This document shows, in pieces, positions 1-7,685 of a stretch of DNA of 64,000 nt; position 1 is the first letter of the stretch, and the number at the start of each line of letters is the position of its first letter. The notes under the pieces are model-generated. The model ran no database searches. It saw only the letters and a program-made list of their open reading frames with translations, and had not been told where the DNA came from. The stretch spans positions 6,262,001 to 6,326,000 of the forward strand of contig NZ_CP123228.1 of NCBI RefSeq assembly GCF_029855045.1. Direction: 5' to 3'. This DNA comes from Piscinibacter sp. XHJ-5. GTDB taxonomy: Bacteria > Pseudomonadota > Gammaproteobacteria > Burkholderiales > Burkholderiaceae_C. Made by a program: the position numbers and the translations under genes.

Positions 1-549
1 GAACTCGATCTCGCCACGCGGCGCCCGGGCAATCTTCGAGCGCGCAACGCGCAGGGCCATGGCGGCGTCGCCGGCATAGGAGCGCGCGATGGCTTCCCAG
101 AAGGCTTCATCGAAGCCCAGGCCAGCCGACGGATGGAGGAAGGCGTGGACTTCCTTGCGCGTCAACCACATGCTGGCGCCCGCCTTGTAGAGCGAGCCAC
201 CACGCGCCGCCGTGACATACCACTGCCTGCGCAGCCGCACTTCGTCGGCGCCGAGGCCCGTGTCGTCGATCCAGATGCGCTCGAGCATCGCGGGAACCGG
301 GTAGAGCGCGAAGAGATGCCGCGCCGCTGCGAGGCGCAGGCGCGCGGCGTCCCGCGTCTTCATCTGCGGATGCCAGGACCGGGGATCGCGCACGACTTCG
401 CCGGAGAAGCCACGTTCAGCTTCTTCGACCGCCTTGCTGAAGTCTGGAGCGGGCCGTGCGCGGCGCACCACGCGGCGAAGCGCGGCGTCGCAAAGTTCTA
501 TTCGTTCGCGCTCGGCGTCCTGCCTGCGCTGGATCATCGAGCGATTCAT
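1..549 (-). CDS. Partial hypothetical protein, possibly PcfJ-like
   Basis: The frame is open from an ATG at 549 to the left edge, giving the first 183 residues of a longer protein. It is rich in Arg and Glu. The stretch around residues 96-135 has the pattern YPVP..L...W, WY....RGGSL, LTRKE.H.FL, which resembles what I remember of proteobacterial PcfJ-like proteins (named after a conjugative-plasmid gene). That is only a pattern memory, not an alignment. No clear Shine-Dalgarno precedes the ATG; a second in-frame ATG lies four codons in. It is the last visible gene of a minus-strand series that begins with a boxA and tRNA-like units, so it may be read from the same transcript. Function unknown. 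Confidence 0.55.
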   Translation of the reverse strand, partial: MNRSMIQRRQDAERERIELCDAALRRVVRRARPAPDFSKAVEEAERGFSGEVVRDPRSWHPQMKTRDAARLRLAAARHLFALYPVPAMLERIWIDDTGLGADEVRLRRQWYVTAARGGSLYKAGASMWLTRKEVHAFLHPSAGLGFDEAFWEAIARSYAGDAAMALRVARSKIARAPRGEIEF

Positions 550-677
550 GGTCGTTTGGGTGGGTTGAAGTGAAAAGTGAACGAAGCGAATCCATCCGGT
601 GACGGGTTCCGGCGCCGCCCAATCGTTGCGGCCGTTTTCCACCCCTGAAGCGTGAGCTCGACAGGGGCTTCTTGAAC

Positions 678-740
678 TGGTGCCCCCGGGCGACGATTCG
701 AACGCACGGCCTGGCGCTCTGCCTGCTGCGCACCGAGGGC
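678..740 (-). pseudogene. Degenerate tRNA-like unit lacking an anticodon arm
   Basis: On the minus strand GCCCTCG (740-734) pairs over seven positions (one T-G wobble) with CGGGGGC (688-682), followed by A and CCA, like an acceptor stem with encoded CCA. A D-arm-like GCGC AGCAGGCA GAGC follows the 5' strand and a TTCGAAT T-loop is present. The unit is only 63 nt and has no room for a normal anticodon arm; the T stem pairs poorly. It shares the D-loop word AGCAGGCAGAGCGC with the intact tRNA-like gene at 815-890, so the two look like diverged copies. A short hairpin (642-667) lies just downstream. Probably a tRNA remnant. Confidence 0.4.
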
Positions 741-750
741 TGGTGTGATT

Positions 751-817
751 CCACTTCGGCTGTGCCCACCAACACCATGTCGCGTGGCCTCGCAGTGCAT
801 GGACACAGCCGAAGTGG
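751..817. repeat. 14-bp perfect inverted repeat between the two tRNA-like units
   Basis: CCACTTCGGCTGTG at 751-764 is exactly repeated in inverse orientation at 804-817, with 39 nt between. The right arm includes the 3' CCA of the tRNA-like gene at 815-890. Read on the minus strand the pair could fold into a hairpin just after that tRNA, as a processing or termination element, but no T-run follows. It could also be the trace of an inversion. Confidence 0.5.
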
Positions 818-890
818 AGCGGATGACGAGTCTCGAACTCGTGGCCTCGGCCATGGCGTGGCCGCGCTCTGCCTGCTGAGCTACATCCGC
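815..890 (-). tRNA. tRNA-Gly(GCC)-like gene with C33
   Basis: A 76-nt cloverleaf can be drawn base by base: acceptor GCGGATG/CATCCGC, TA, D arm GCTC/GAGC with loop AGCAGGCA, anticodon arm CGGCC/GGCCG with loop ACGCCAT, five-nt variable loop, T arm ACGAG/CTCGT with loop TTCGAGA, then T and an encoded CCA. The anticodon reads GCC (glycine), and GCGG plus discriminator T agree with glycine tRNAs. Position 33, almost universally U, is C here, so decoding may be impaired or the RNA may have another use. A boxA lies 52 nt upstream. Confidence 0.75.
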
Positions 891-941
891 AAAGGTGCAA
901 GGCGAACCATCGGCCAGTACCGAGGTCGACTTGCGGCAAGT

Positions 942-953
942 TGTTAAAGAGCA
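942..953 (-). promoter_or_regulatory. rrn-type boxA antitermination element
   Basis: On the minus strand the twelve bases read TGCTCTTTAACA, the consensus of the NusB/NusE-binding boxA found in ribosomal RNA leaders and spacers. It lies 52 nt upstream of the tRNA-Gly-like gene, in the same orientation, suggesting antiterminated read-through across the tRNA-like units. No 16S, 23S or 5S sequence is visible in the window. Confidence 0.6.
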
Positions 954-1027
954 TCCACCGCTGCCGGTGGCGGCGATCCATCGATCGCCAGGCCTGCGTC
1001 AACGCACAAGCCGGGTGAAGAGACAAA

Positions 1028-1060
1028 GAAAAAGGCCCGGAACCTTTCGGATTCCGGGCC
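1028..1060 (-). terminator. Intrinsic terminator of a small transcription unit
   Basis: On the minus strand GGCCCGGAA (1060-1052) pairs perfectly with TTCCGGGCC (1042-1034) around a nine-nt loop and is followed by TTTTTCTTT. This is a textbook Rho-independent terminator, placed about 30 nt after the stop of the small ORF at 1090-1245. Confidence 0.85.
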
Positions 1061-1089
1061 TCTGCGAACAGAGCGTGGACCTTGCGCGG

Positions 1090-1245
1090 CTAGGCGCTGC
1101 CCTCTCCCGGATTCAACGGACCCTCGCTCCGATCAAGGCAATAGCCCGTCGGAATGGCCCCGCGCATCGCCGCCGCCAATGACGGGACGAACGCGACCCG
1201 CCCCTGCAGAGGTCGGTGGGTCCGAATGACGTTGCGCGATTTCAC
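1090..1245 (-). CDS. Candidate 51-residue small protein
   Basis: A GTG at 1245 opens a 51-codon frame ending in TAG at 1090. AGGA lies about eight bases before the GTG. A promoter with near-consensus hexamers (1304-1332) lies about 60 nt upstream and a strong terminator follows, so the unit is self-contained. The product is basic at its N terminus with a short Ala/Met-rich middle (PSLAAAMRG) and one Cys. I do not recognise it. The transcript of roughly 265 nt could equally be a non-coding RNA in which this frame is incidental. Confidence 0.4.
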   Translation of the reverse strand: MKSRNVIRTHRPLQGRVAFVPSLAAAMRGAIPTGYCLDRSEGPLNPGEGSA

Positions 1246-1303
1246 GTTGATGTCCTGTCGTCCTGACTGTGGCTCTCGCCAGCCGGTTTCTCGATGGGAG
1301 CGG

Positions 1304-1332
1304 ACTGTAAAGAGTCTTTACGCCGCCGTCAA
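1304..1332 (-). promoter_or_regulatory. Sigma70-type promoter of the small unit
   Basis: On the minus strand TTGACG (1332-1327) and TACAGT (1309-1304) are separated by exactly 17 bp, close to the sigma70 optimum in both hexamers and spacing. Predicted start near 1297. It drives leftward transcription through the small ORF to the terminator at 1028-1060. Confidence 0.65.
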
Positions 1333-1783
1333 CCCCCCGCGAGAATCGAGGTATCGGACGCATCGGCTGGCGCGGTATGGGTGTGGCAGCTCGAGAATGC
1401 GGCGGGGCGTCGGCCAATCGAAGACCTGCCCAGCACCGGCGTGCCGTCGTTCCGGTGCGGCACTCGGTACGACGACGTTGGGCCACCACGTCTACGTGGC
1501 GTGGGCGTTGCCCGCGCTGCTCGATAACGCAGCAAGGGCGCTGCCGACTGAGGCGCCTGGTGAGTTGTCGCCGCAGCGTTTGCAGGCTCTGGCCGGCCGC
1601 TTCACAGTGGGCAGAGGAGCGTACCCAGCGTCCGATGGGCGTGTCCGATAAGCCTGAACACACGTGGCGGAACGCCGGGCGCCGAACGCAATGATGTCTC
1701 CGCAGGTCCCTAGATCGCCGGATTGACGTCCGCCATGTCCGGGCGTCCCATCGATTTCTCAACAGTGCACTTCGGGAGGCACC
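1333..1783. other. Intergenic stretch, no gene recognised
   Basis: About 450 bp between the leftward promoter and the first hydrolase gene. The open frames here overlap each other on both strands and show no family resemblance. A good ribosome binding site (GGGAGG) belonging to the downstream gene lies at its right end. Confidence 0.4.
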
Positions 1784-3454
1784 ATGTGGAAAGTCACCGC
1801 GCAAGGTGCAGAGGGCAAGCCCTACGAGGTCGCCACCTCGCCCCTCGATGATGACGGGCAGGCACCGCGGCCTGCCGAGATGGGGGACATTGAAAGCCCC
1901 ACTTACCGGCTCCTGATGCAGGAAGCAGCGTTGCCTGATGCCCAGCGCTTCATGCCGATTCATCAGTGGGCGGCGACCGCCGAGGAAGCGGCCAAGGAGA
2001 TGGAGTGGACCGGCCTGCCCGTGCTCAAGGCTGCGGACGGGGGTATCGCACGCCATGCCGGCGACGGGCAGAACCGCCCCTCCTGCCTGGCTTGGCACGA
2101 CCGCGGCGCCATGCTGATCTCGGTCGCGGACGACAAGGTCCAGCTGAGCGTCGAGTACATACCCGAGCGTGCCGAGGAACAGCGCATGAAGCGCATGCTC
2201 CACCGCCACGCCAGCTCTGGCCACCAGCTGGAAACGTTGTTGGAGTGGCGGGCCTTCGTCGGCCGCCGCACAGGCATCGTCGACGGCTGGACGCTGATGC
2301 GCCAGAGCGGCCGGGGCTACACAGCGTCTCTCGTCGGCGCCACCGGTTTCGTCGTGGCACGCGCCCTGCGGCGCATCACGCTTCCTGAGCCGGCGCTGAC
2401 CTCCGATTCGCGCATGCAAAGCCGACTAGCCGAACTGGAAGCGGCGCAACCGGCCATTGCCGACACATGCCCAAGGCTTGAAGAAGTGGAACCGCCGCTC
2501 GATGGGGACATCGCGATGGTGTTCGTCCACGGCACCGCGTCGTGCGGCATCACTGGGCTGAAGGACCTCTTTCCACCGGCAACAACCGGGTTCATGGTGC
2601 CTTGCCCGGTGCTCCGCTTCGAGCACGACACGTTCGTGCCAATCATCGACAACGTCAAGACTTTGGCCGCCGAAATCGCGCACCGCCTGCACGTGCGCAA
2701 GCTGCTGCTCGTCGCGCATTCGCGCGGCGGTCTTGTAGCCGCGGACGCCGCCAAAGTGCTGCGCGACGCCGGCTACGCGGGCGACGTAACGGTCTACACC
2801 TTTGGCACGCCCTATCAAGGCACGCCGCTGGTGGCGATGGGCAAGAAGGCGCTCAACCTGCTGATGAAGCTCGGCGAAGGCATCGCCGACAACGTGCCGG
2901 TGCCGGTGCTGTCGCCGCTGGCGAAGGCGATGTTCTACGTAATGGAATCGCCGACGCTGCCGCCAGGTATCCTGGCCATGCAAGAAGGCGCTGAGGCGCT
3001 GCGCTATATCCAGCGCAGTGCGGAGGCGGTGCGTTTGCTGTCCTGGGGCAGCGACTACGACATCCTGAGCGGCATCGCCGGCTATGGCGTGGCGTCCGAG
3101 GGCTTCCTGCTCGGCGCACTGCAGCGGCCGCATGACTTGGTGGTGACCGCGCAGTCGGCCACCGGATGCGGCCGTACGCAGCCCAAGCTGGAATGTGCCC
3201 ACGGGCAGTATTTCAAGCAACCCCAAGTGCAGCTGGCGATCAACAACTACTTGCAGCCGCCGGCGCCGCGGGGCGGCGGTGGAACTGACCGTCGACGCGA
3301 CGCTGACGACGAAACGGGCGCAGCCGCAACACGAACTGCCGCCCGACACGCAGCCAATACCCAACGCCCAAGGGTCCCCAAGCCGCCACCCGACAAGTTC
3401 GGACCGAAGAGAGCGGGCGATGATGGCGAGGCCGGCCCGAGCGTCAGGCCGTGA
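1784..3454 (+). CDS. Alpha/beta-hydrolase (lipase-like) protein, 556 aa
   Basis: The C-terminal half is an alpha/beta hydrolase: an oxyanion-type VHG at about residues 248-250, a nucleophile elbow A-H-S-R-G-G with Ser313, and a FGTPYQGTPL stretch typical of lipase-like serine hydrolases. The first 240 residues are not recognised and may bind substrate or partner. No signal peptide or membrane segment is evident, so it is probably cytoplasmic. ATG at 1784 follows GGGAGG by five bases. The last 70 residues or so are low-complexity Arg/Asp/Pro-rich and run into a transposase remnant, so the original end may have been altered. It heads a block of three hydrolase genes; substrate unknown, an ester or phospholipid is likely. 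Confidence 0.75.
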   Translation: MWKVTAQGAEGKPYEVATSPLDDDGQAPRPAEMGDIESPTYRLLMQEAALPDAQRFMPIHQWAATAEEAAKEMEWTGLPVLKAADGGIARHAGDGQNRPSCLAWHDRGAMLISVADDKVQLSVEYIPERAEEQRMKRMLHRHASSGHQLETLLEWRAFVGRRTGIVDGWTLMRQSGRGYTASLVGATGFVVARALRRITLPEPALTSDSRMQSRLAELEAAQPAIADTCPRLEEVEPPLDGDIAMVFVHGTASCGITGLKDLFPPATTGFMVPCPVLRFEHDTFVPIIDNVKTLAAEIAHRLHVRKLLLVAHSRGGLVAADAAKVLRDAGYAGDVTVYTFGTPYQGTPLVAMGKKALNLLMKLGEGIADNVPVPVLSPLAKAMFYVMESPTLPPGILAMQEGAEALRYIQRSAEAVRLLSWGSDYDILSGIAGYGVASEGFLLGALQRPHDLVVTAQSATGCGRTQPKLECAHGQYFKQPQVQLAINNYLQPPAPRGGGGTDRRRDADDETGAAATRTAARHAANTQRPRVPKPPPDKFGPKRAGDDGEAGPSVRP

Positions 3455-3589
3455 GCAACAACGGCCACCGCATCGCTGCGGCAGATCTACTCGACCAACC
3501 CGCTGGAACTGCTCCATGCCGAGATCAAGCGGCACACCAACGTCGGGTGCATTTCCCAAAAAAAGGGTCAGCTTCCATCAACAGTTTGA
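3455..3589 (+). pseudogene. IS256 (mutator-type) transposase C-terminal remnant
   Basis: Directly after the stop of the preceding gene, the same frame reads RQIYSTNPLELLHAEIKR and then HTNVG. This is the well-known C-terminal signature of IS256-family DDE transposases (STNPLERLN.EIKRRT.VVGIF). The frame loses similarity after about 40 residues and stops at 3589. No terminal inverted repeats were seen. It is a scar of an insertion and deletion, and explains the odd C terminus of the upstream hydrolase. Confidence 0.8.
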
Positions 3590-3709
3590 ACACGCTCAAG
3601 ATAGATCGATGCGCGCCCGCGCCTCCCACACGTATGGGACGCCACAGCTTGTCCTCGGCCTTTGTTTGCTCGCAAGCTACCCGCCAACAGCAAGAATCCG
3701 GGAGGAAAG

Positions 3710-6700
3710 ATGGCCGAGATCAACCCCGCCAATGTCGACCTGTACAGGAGCCTCAAAGAGGAGCGGACGGCGATTGACCGGGAACGCCAGGCCGCTGGCG
3801 AAAGCCACACCGTTCCTCGCGGTGATATCGGCTTGGCCCTGTCGGGTGGCGGGATTCGCAGCGCGACTTTTGCGCTCGGAGCACTTCAAGCGCTCGCCCG
3901 GGAGAAGAAGCTCGCTTCCTTCGACTACCTTTCCACGGTTTCTGGAGGCGGCTACATCGGCAGTTGGCTCAGCGCCTGGATCCAGCGAGAAGGCCTAAAG
4001 ACGGTGCAGGATGCGATGGGCTCCGCTGAGAGCACCCTCATCAACGACGTTCCGACCGCCAATGAGCCGAAACAGATTGCTTGGCTGCGCCGATATAGCA
4101 ACTACCTCGCCCCTCGGGTGGGTATCTTTTCTCTCGACTCGTTGACGCTCGCGGCCACCTGGCTGCGCAACTTCGTTCTCAACCTGGTCGTGCTACTAGG
4201 CGCGATCTGCCTGCTGTTTGCAATTCCGTACGGGATGCTGGACCTGCTTCAGCGCTACGAGCCCAATCCTCGAGCGTTTGGCTTCGCCGCTGCATGGCTC
4301 GGCTTCGTGCTCTTCGTACTCGTGGGCTACAACCTGTGGCACCAGGGTCTGCCGGTGGGCCGGCGCCGTAACTGGCTCATCAGCGCACCCGGTGTGGTCT
4401 GGTCCGTGATCGTGCCCGGGTTGATCGCCGCATGCTGTGCACCGGTGTGGTTGTTCCAGTCCAATCGCAATCCCGTCGAGGACGGCACGCTGGCGGCTAT
4501 GTACATGGGCGCACTGCTCGTGGTTCTTCTGTTAGCTTGGCTCGTCCGCGATGCCTGGATCGCGCGCGCCTTTCCAGTTGTGCTGGCCAAAAAACTCGTC
4601 GTCTACCTGATCGCCGGGGCAGTTGCCCTGGTCGCCGGATTTGCCGCATTGGCAGGGTTGTTGGAGATCTGGAGGGGGCTGGGCGACGCATCGGCCGCAA
4701 CACATCGGCACTTGGCCACCATCGCCTTCGGTCCGCCGTCGGTTCTCGCGGCCCTGGGCATCGCAACGTCCGTGTTCACGGGTCTGGTGGGCAGGGTTTT
4801 CTTCGAACGCAGCCGCGAATGGTGGAGCCGGCTCAATGCATGGTTCTTGATGCTAGCTGGACTCTGGCTGGCCTGGGGCCTCCTGGCCTTCTTCTCACTG
4901 CCACTGGTCGCGTGGGTGTCGGAGCATTTGGGCGCGTGGAGTTCATTGATCGGGACGGGTTGGATCGGCAGCTTGTTTGCATCCCTCCTTCTGCGTCAAC
5001 CTGAAGGGGCCTCGCAAAAAGCGCGCGTGCGCATCGATACGGCCTTGAACGCCGCGGCGTCGGTTTTCGTGATCGGCCTCCTGATTGTGACGGCAGTGGC
5101 GGTGAGCGCAGCCGCTCTGGCACTCTTCCGCTCGTCGACCAAGACGGCAACGGTGGCACCGGCGCCAGCGTTGTCGTTCGAACTGCACACCGCCAAGGAC
5201 ACGGTCGACTACAAGGTGTCAGCCGTCAAGCACGAACCCCCAGATCTTGCCCCCACATTCCGTGTGCACGCATATGACATCGGGTCGTTCGCCCAAGTCA
5301 GCGCAAATCGCACGCTGCTGACCAGCGTGTGGGGCTGGATCGCGGGTCTGGCGGTGGTGGTGCTTCTCTTTGCATTTCGTGTGGACATCAACAAGTTCTC
5401 GCTGCACAACATGTACAAGAACAGGCTGGTGCGGTGCTACCTTGGCGCAAGCAACAAGCGGCGAAATGAGCAGCCCTTCACCGGTCTGGACGATCACGAC
5501 GACCTCACGCTGGTCCAACTCAGAGGACAGCGCCCCCTGCACATCGTCAACACGACGCTGAACATCTCCCAAGGCTCCAATCTGGCCTGGCAGGAACGCA
5601 AAGCGGCTTCCTTTTCGTTCACACCCTGGTATTGCGGCTTCTCACTTGCAGCGACGCAAGGCGATTCGACAAGCATGAAAGTCGAGGAACAGTGGCGCCA
5701 GCGGGGCTACTGCCCCACCGAGGACTACGCGAGCAAGGATATCGAGGACCCGGGCTTCAAGCTGGGCATGGCGATGGCGACGTCCGGCGCTGCCGTCAGC
5801 CCTAACATGGGGCGCGCGACGCATCCCGCACGCGCTTTCGTCCTCACGCTATTCAATGTGCGCCTCGGGCGTTGGAGCCCCAATCCGCTCGGCACCCGGT
5901 GGAGCCGACCCAGTCCATGGCTCGGCATCATCCCACTCGTTCAGGAACTTCTCGGGTACAGCAATGAACGACGTAGCTTCGTCTATCTGTCCGACGGCGG
6001 TCACTTCGACAACCTGGGCCTGTATGAGTTGATTCGCAGGCAATGCAGTGTCATCGTCGTCGTCGATGCTGGCGCCGACTCGCGCCGACAGTTCGGCGAC
6101 CTTGGGGAGTCGATCCGCAAATGCCGCATCGACTTCGGCGTAAACATCCGGTTTCCGGCCCTTCAAAATGCAAAGCCGGATGACGACATGTGCCGGGAAA
6201 CCGGCTACGCGATGGGCACGGTGGAATATGGCAACGGCATCGCTGATGGCCGCATCTTGCTGATTAAACCCACCATGTGCCCCTCGCGGGAAGAACCCAT
6301 GGATGTTCTGCACTACGCTGGCAAGGACTCGACGTTCCCTCACCAAACCACGGGCGACCAGTTCTTCGACGAAAGCCAGTTCGAGAGCTACCGCCAGCTC
6401 GGCGCGTTCATCACCGGAAAATGCCTGGCGCAGCACAAGTGGCTCCTGCGCGAGCGATCGGTGGGACCGCCGCTGGTGTCGCAACCGACCCCGAAAGAAG
6501 AGCCGTTGTGCGTGACTCGAAAGATTCACCACGCCTTGATCTTCATGGGACTTCGCAAGAAGAAAGCCACGATCCCGCCTCGCGACGGTTCGCTGGCCGA
6601 TTTGCTGCTGCTGATCCTCCTGGCATCGACGCTGCTGCTCGTGACTTTGCAGCTCATCAGCATGGCCACGCTGCAAGGCCTCGGCGGCGCAGGATGCTGG

Positions 6701-7150
6701 TCCGTCGATTCATGCACGTCTCACACGAAGCGCTTGCTGTCGCTGCCGGGAGCGCGAGGCGAGTTGGCGACAAACCCGCTCTTCTGGTTCCTCCAGGTTG
6801 ACAACCTATTCGTCGCCGTATACACGGCGCTCTTCGTGTGCGCATTCGTGGTCGCGTTGAGGGACGGAACACGACATCCCGTCCGGAAGTGGACGAAGTA
6901 CCTGCTGTGCGCCTTGGCGCTGTTCGGCGCCACCGCCGACTACTGTGAAAACTTCGGACTCCTCGACATCATCTCCGGCACGTCCGGGACATCACGATTG
7001 CGCGCAGACGACATTGCACGCTTGACCATCGCAAAGTTCGCACTGCTGGGCGTTCTCCTGGTGGCGCTGCTGATCGCGCTCCCCTCGATTGCAGTCAAGT
7101 TCGCCAGGCGATGGGACTTGCATCTGCGCAAACCCTTCAGTCGGAACTGA
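3710..7150 (+). CDS. Large patatin-like phospholipase with multi-pass membrane insert
   Basis: The product is 1146 aa from the ATG at 3710, which follows GGAGGA closely; a TTG 16 codons earlier is also open but has no such site. Patatin motifs are split: oxyanion loop GGGIRS (46-51) and nucleophile elbow TVSGGG with Ser78 near the N terminus, and the catalytic-Asp motif SDGGHFDNLGLYEL with Asp762 far downstream. Roughly ten hydrophobic segments lie between them (about 150-550) and four more near the C terminus. Patatins hydrolyse acyl esters of glycerophospholipids by a Ser-Asp dyad; both residues are present. The layout implies a membrane-embedded lipase with a cytoplasmic active site. It is flanked by two alpha/beta-hydrolase genes in the same direction. 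Confidence 0.88.
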   Translation: MAEINPANVDLYRSLKEERTAIDRERQAAGESHTVPRGDIGLALSGGGIRSATFALGALQALAREKKLASFDYLSTVSGGGYIGSWLSAWIQREGLKTVQDAMGSAESTLINDVPTANEPKQIAWLRRYSNYLAPRVGIFSLDSLTLAATWLRNFVLNLVVLLGAICLLFAIPYGMLDLLQRYEPNPRAFGFAAAWLGFVLFVLVGYNLWHQGLPVGRRRNWLISAPGVVWSVIVPGLIAACCAPVWLFQSNRNPVEDGTLAAMYMGALLVVLLLAWLVRDAWIARAFPVVLAKKLVVYLIAGAVALVAGFAALAGLLEIWRGLGDASAATHRHLATIAFGPPSVLAALGIATSVFTGLVGRVFFERSREWWSRLNAWFLMLAGLWLAWGLLAFFSLPLVAWVSEHLGAWSSLIGTGWIGSLFASLLLRQPEGASQKARVRIDTALNAAASVFVIGLLIVTAVAVSAAALALFRSSTKTATVAPAPALSFELHTAKDTVDYKVSAVKHEPPDLAPTFRVHAYDIGSFAQVSANRTLLTSVWGWIAGLAVVVLLFAFRVDINKFSLHNMYKNRLVRCYLGASNKRRNEQPFTGLDDHDDLTLVQLRGQRPLHIVNTTLNISQGSNLAWQERKAASFSFTPWYCGFSLAATQGDSTSMKVEEQWRQRGYCPTEDYASKDIEDPGFKLGMAMATSGAAVSPNMGRATHPARAFVLTLFNVRLGRWSPNPLGTRWSRPSPWLGIIPLVQELLGYSNERRSFVYLSDGGHFDNLGLYELIRRQCSVIVVVDAGADSRRQFGDLGESIRKCRIDFGVNIRFPALQNAKPDDDMCRETGYAMGTVEYGNGIADGRILLIKPTMCPSREEPMDVLHYAGKDSTFPHQTTGDQFFDESQFESYRQLGAFITGKCLAQHKWLLRERSVGPPLVSQPTPKEEPLCVTRKIHHALIFMGLRKKKATIPPRDGSLADLLLLILLASTLLLVTLQLISMATLQGLGGAGCWSVDSCTSHTKRLLSLPGARGELATNPLFWFLQVDNLFVAVYTALFVCAFVVALRDGTRHPVRKWTKYLLCALALFGATADYCENFGLLDIISGTSGTSRLRADDIARLTIAKFALLGVLLVALLIALPSIAVKFARRWDLHLRKPFSRN

Positions 7151-7685
7151 CCGCGTTCGAAGTGGCCTGCGCGCAGACGTTCATGCCTCCCGTAGTGGCA
7201 TACCCGCCCGTATCCGAAACGGCCTTGTAAACGAGCATGACCTTACGGCAGATGTTGGGTCGCGCCGTACCCCGGCGGCCGCATTGGTGGCATTGATACC
7301 CAGGATTCTGAGGCAGGGCAATCCGGATGGACCACGGCTTGCGACCGCGTAGTGCCGCGGTGCAGCTGGTTTGCGTCGCGTCGGACTTGAAGGAAGTCCC
7401 GCAGCTCAGAAGAAACTGGAACAAGCAATTGTGGTGTGGAGTGAATGGCGCAGCGCGAGACGACGGGTCCAGTTTGCATGTCTATGGGCGGAGTTACGGA
7501 CTCGACAGCACGTGCCGATGTGGCCGATATTCCATTTCTATGGTTGAAGGACATGCGGCAGTTGTAGATCCGGAGAACCTAGCTCACCCCTCCCCGCCGC
7601 AGGTTTCATCCCTCGTCCTAGGGGTGTTTGCGCTTGCTTGGCGGCGCAAACTTGGCCTTCGTCTGCAGTACGAAGCGAGTAAGCA
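7151..7685. other. 535-bp gap between hydrolase genes, no supported gene
   Basis: The plus strand holds only a short frame without similarity. On the minus strand a 95-codon TTG-initiated frame (7424-7137) contains several cysteines and ends ...CRKVMLVYKA...GGMNVCAQ, but it overlaps the patatin stop, lacks a ribosome site and has no signal peptide. I cannot support it as a gene. Confidence 0.4.

Noticed and set aside
640..1060. Ribosomal RNA operon
   Set aside because: A boxA and tRNA-like units are present but there is no 16S, 23S or 5S sequence.
1133..2419. 428-codon minus-strand frame across the first hydrolase gene
   Set aside because: Antisense to the recognised hydrolase N-terminal part, with no family motif; the small unit at 1028-1332 uses another frame there.
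7137..7424. Cys-containing 95-codon minus-strand frame with an LLSC lipobox-like start
   Set aside because: TTG start without SD, no n-region for a signal peptide, overlap with the patatin stop; not enough to call a lipoprotein or immunity gene.
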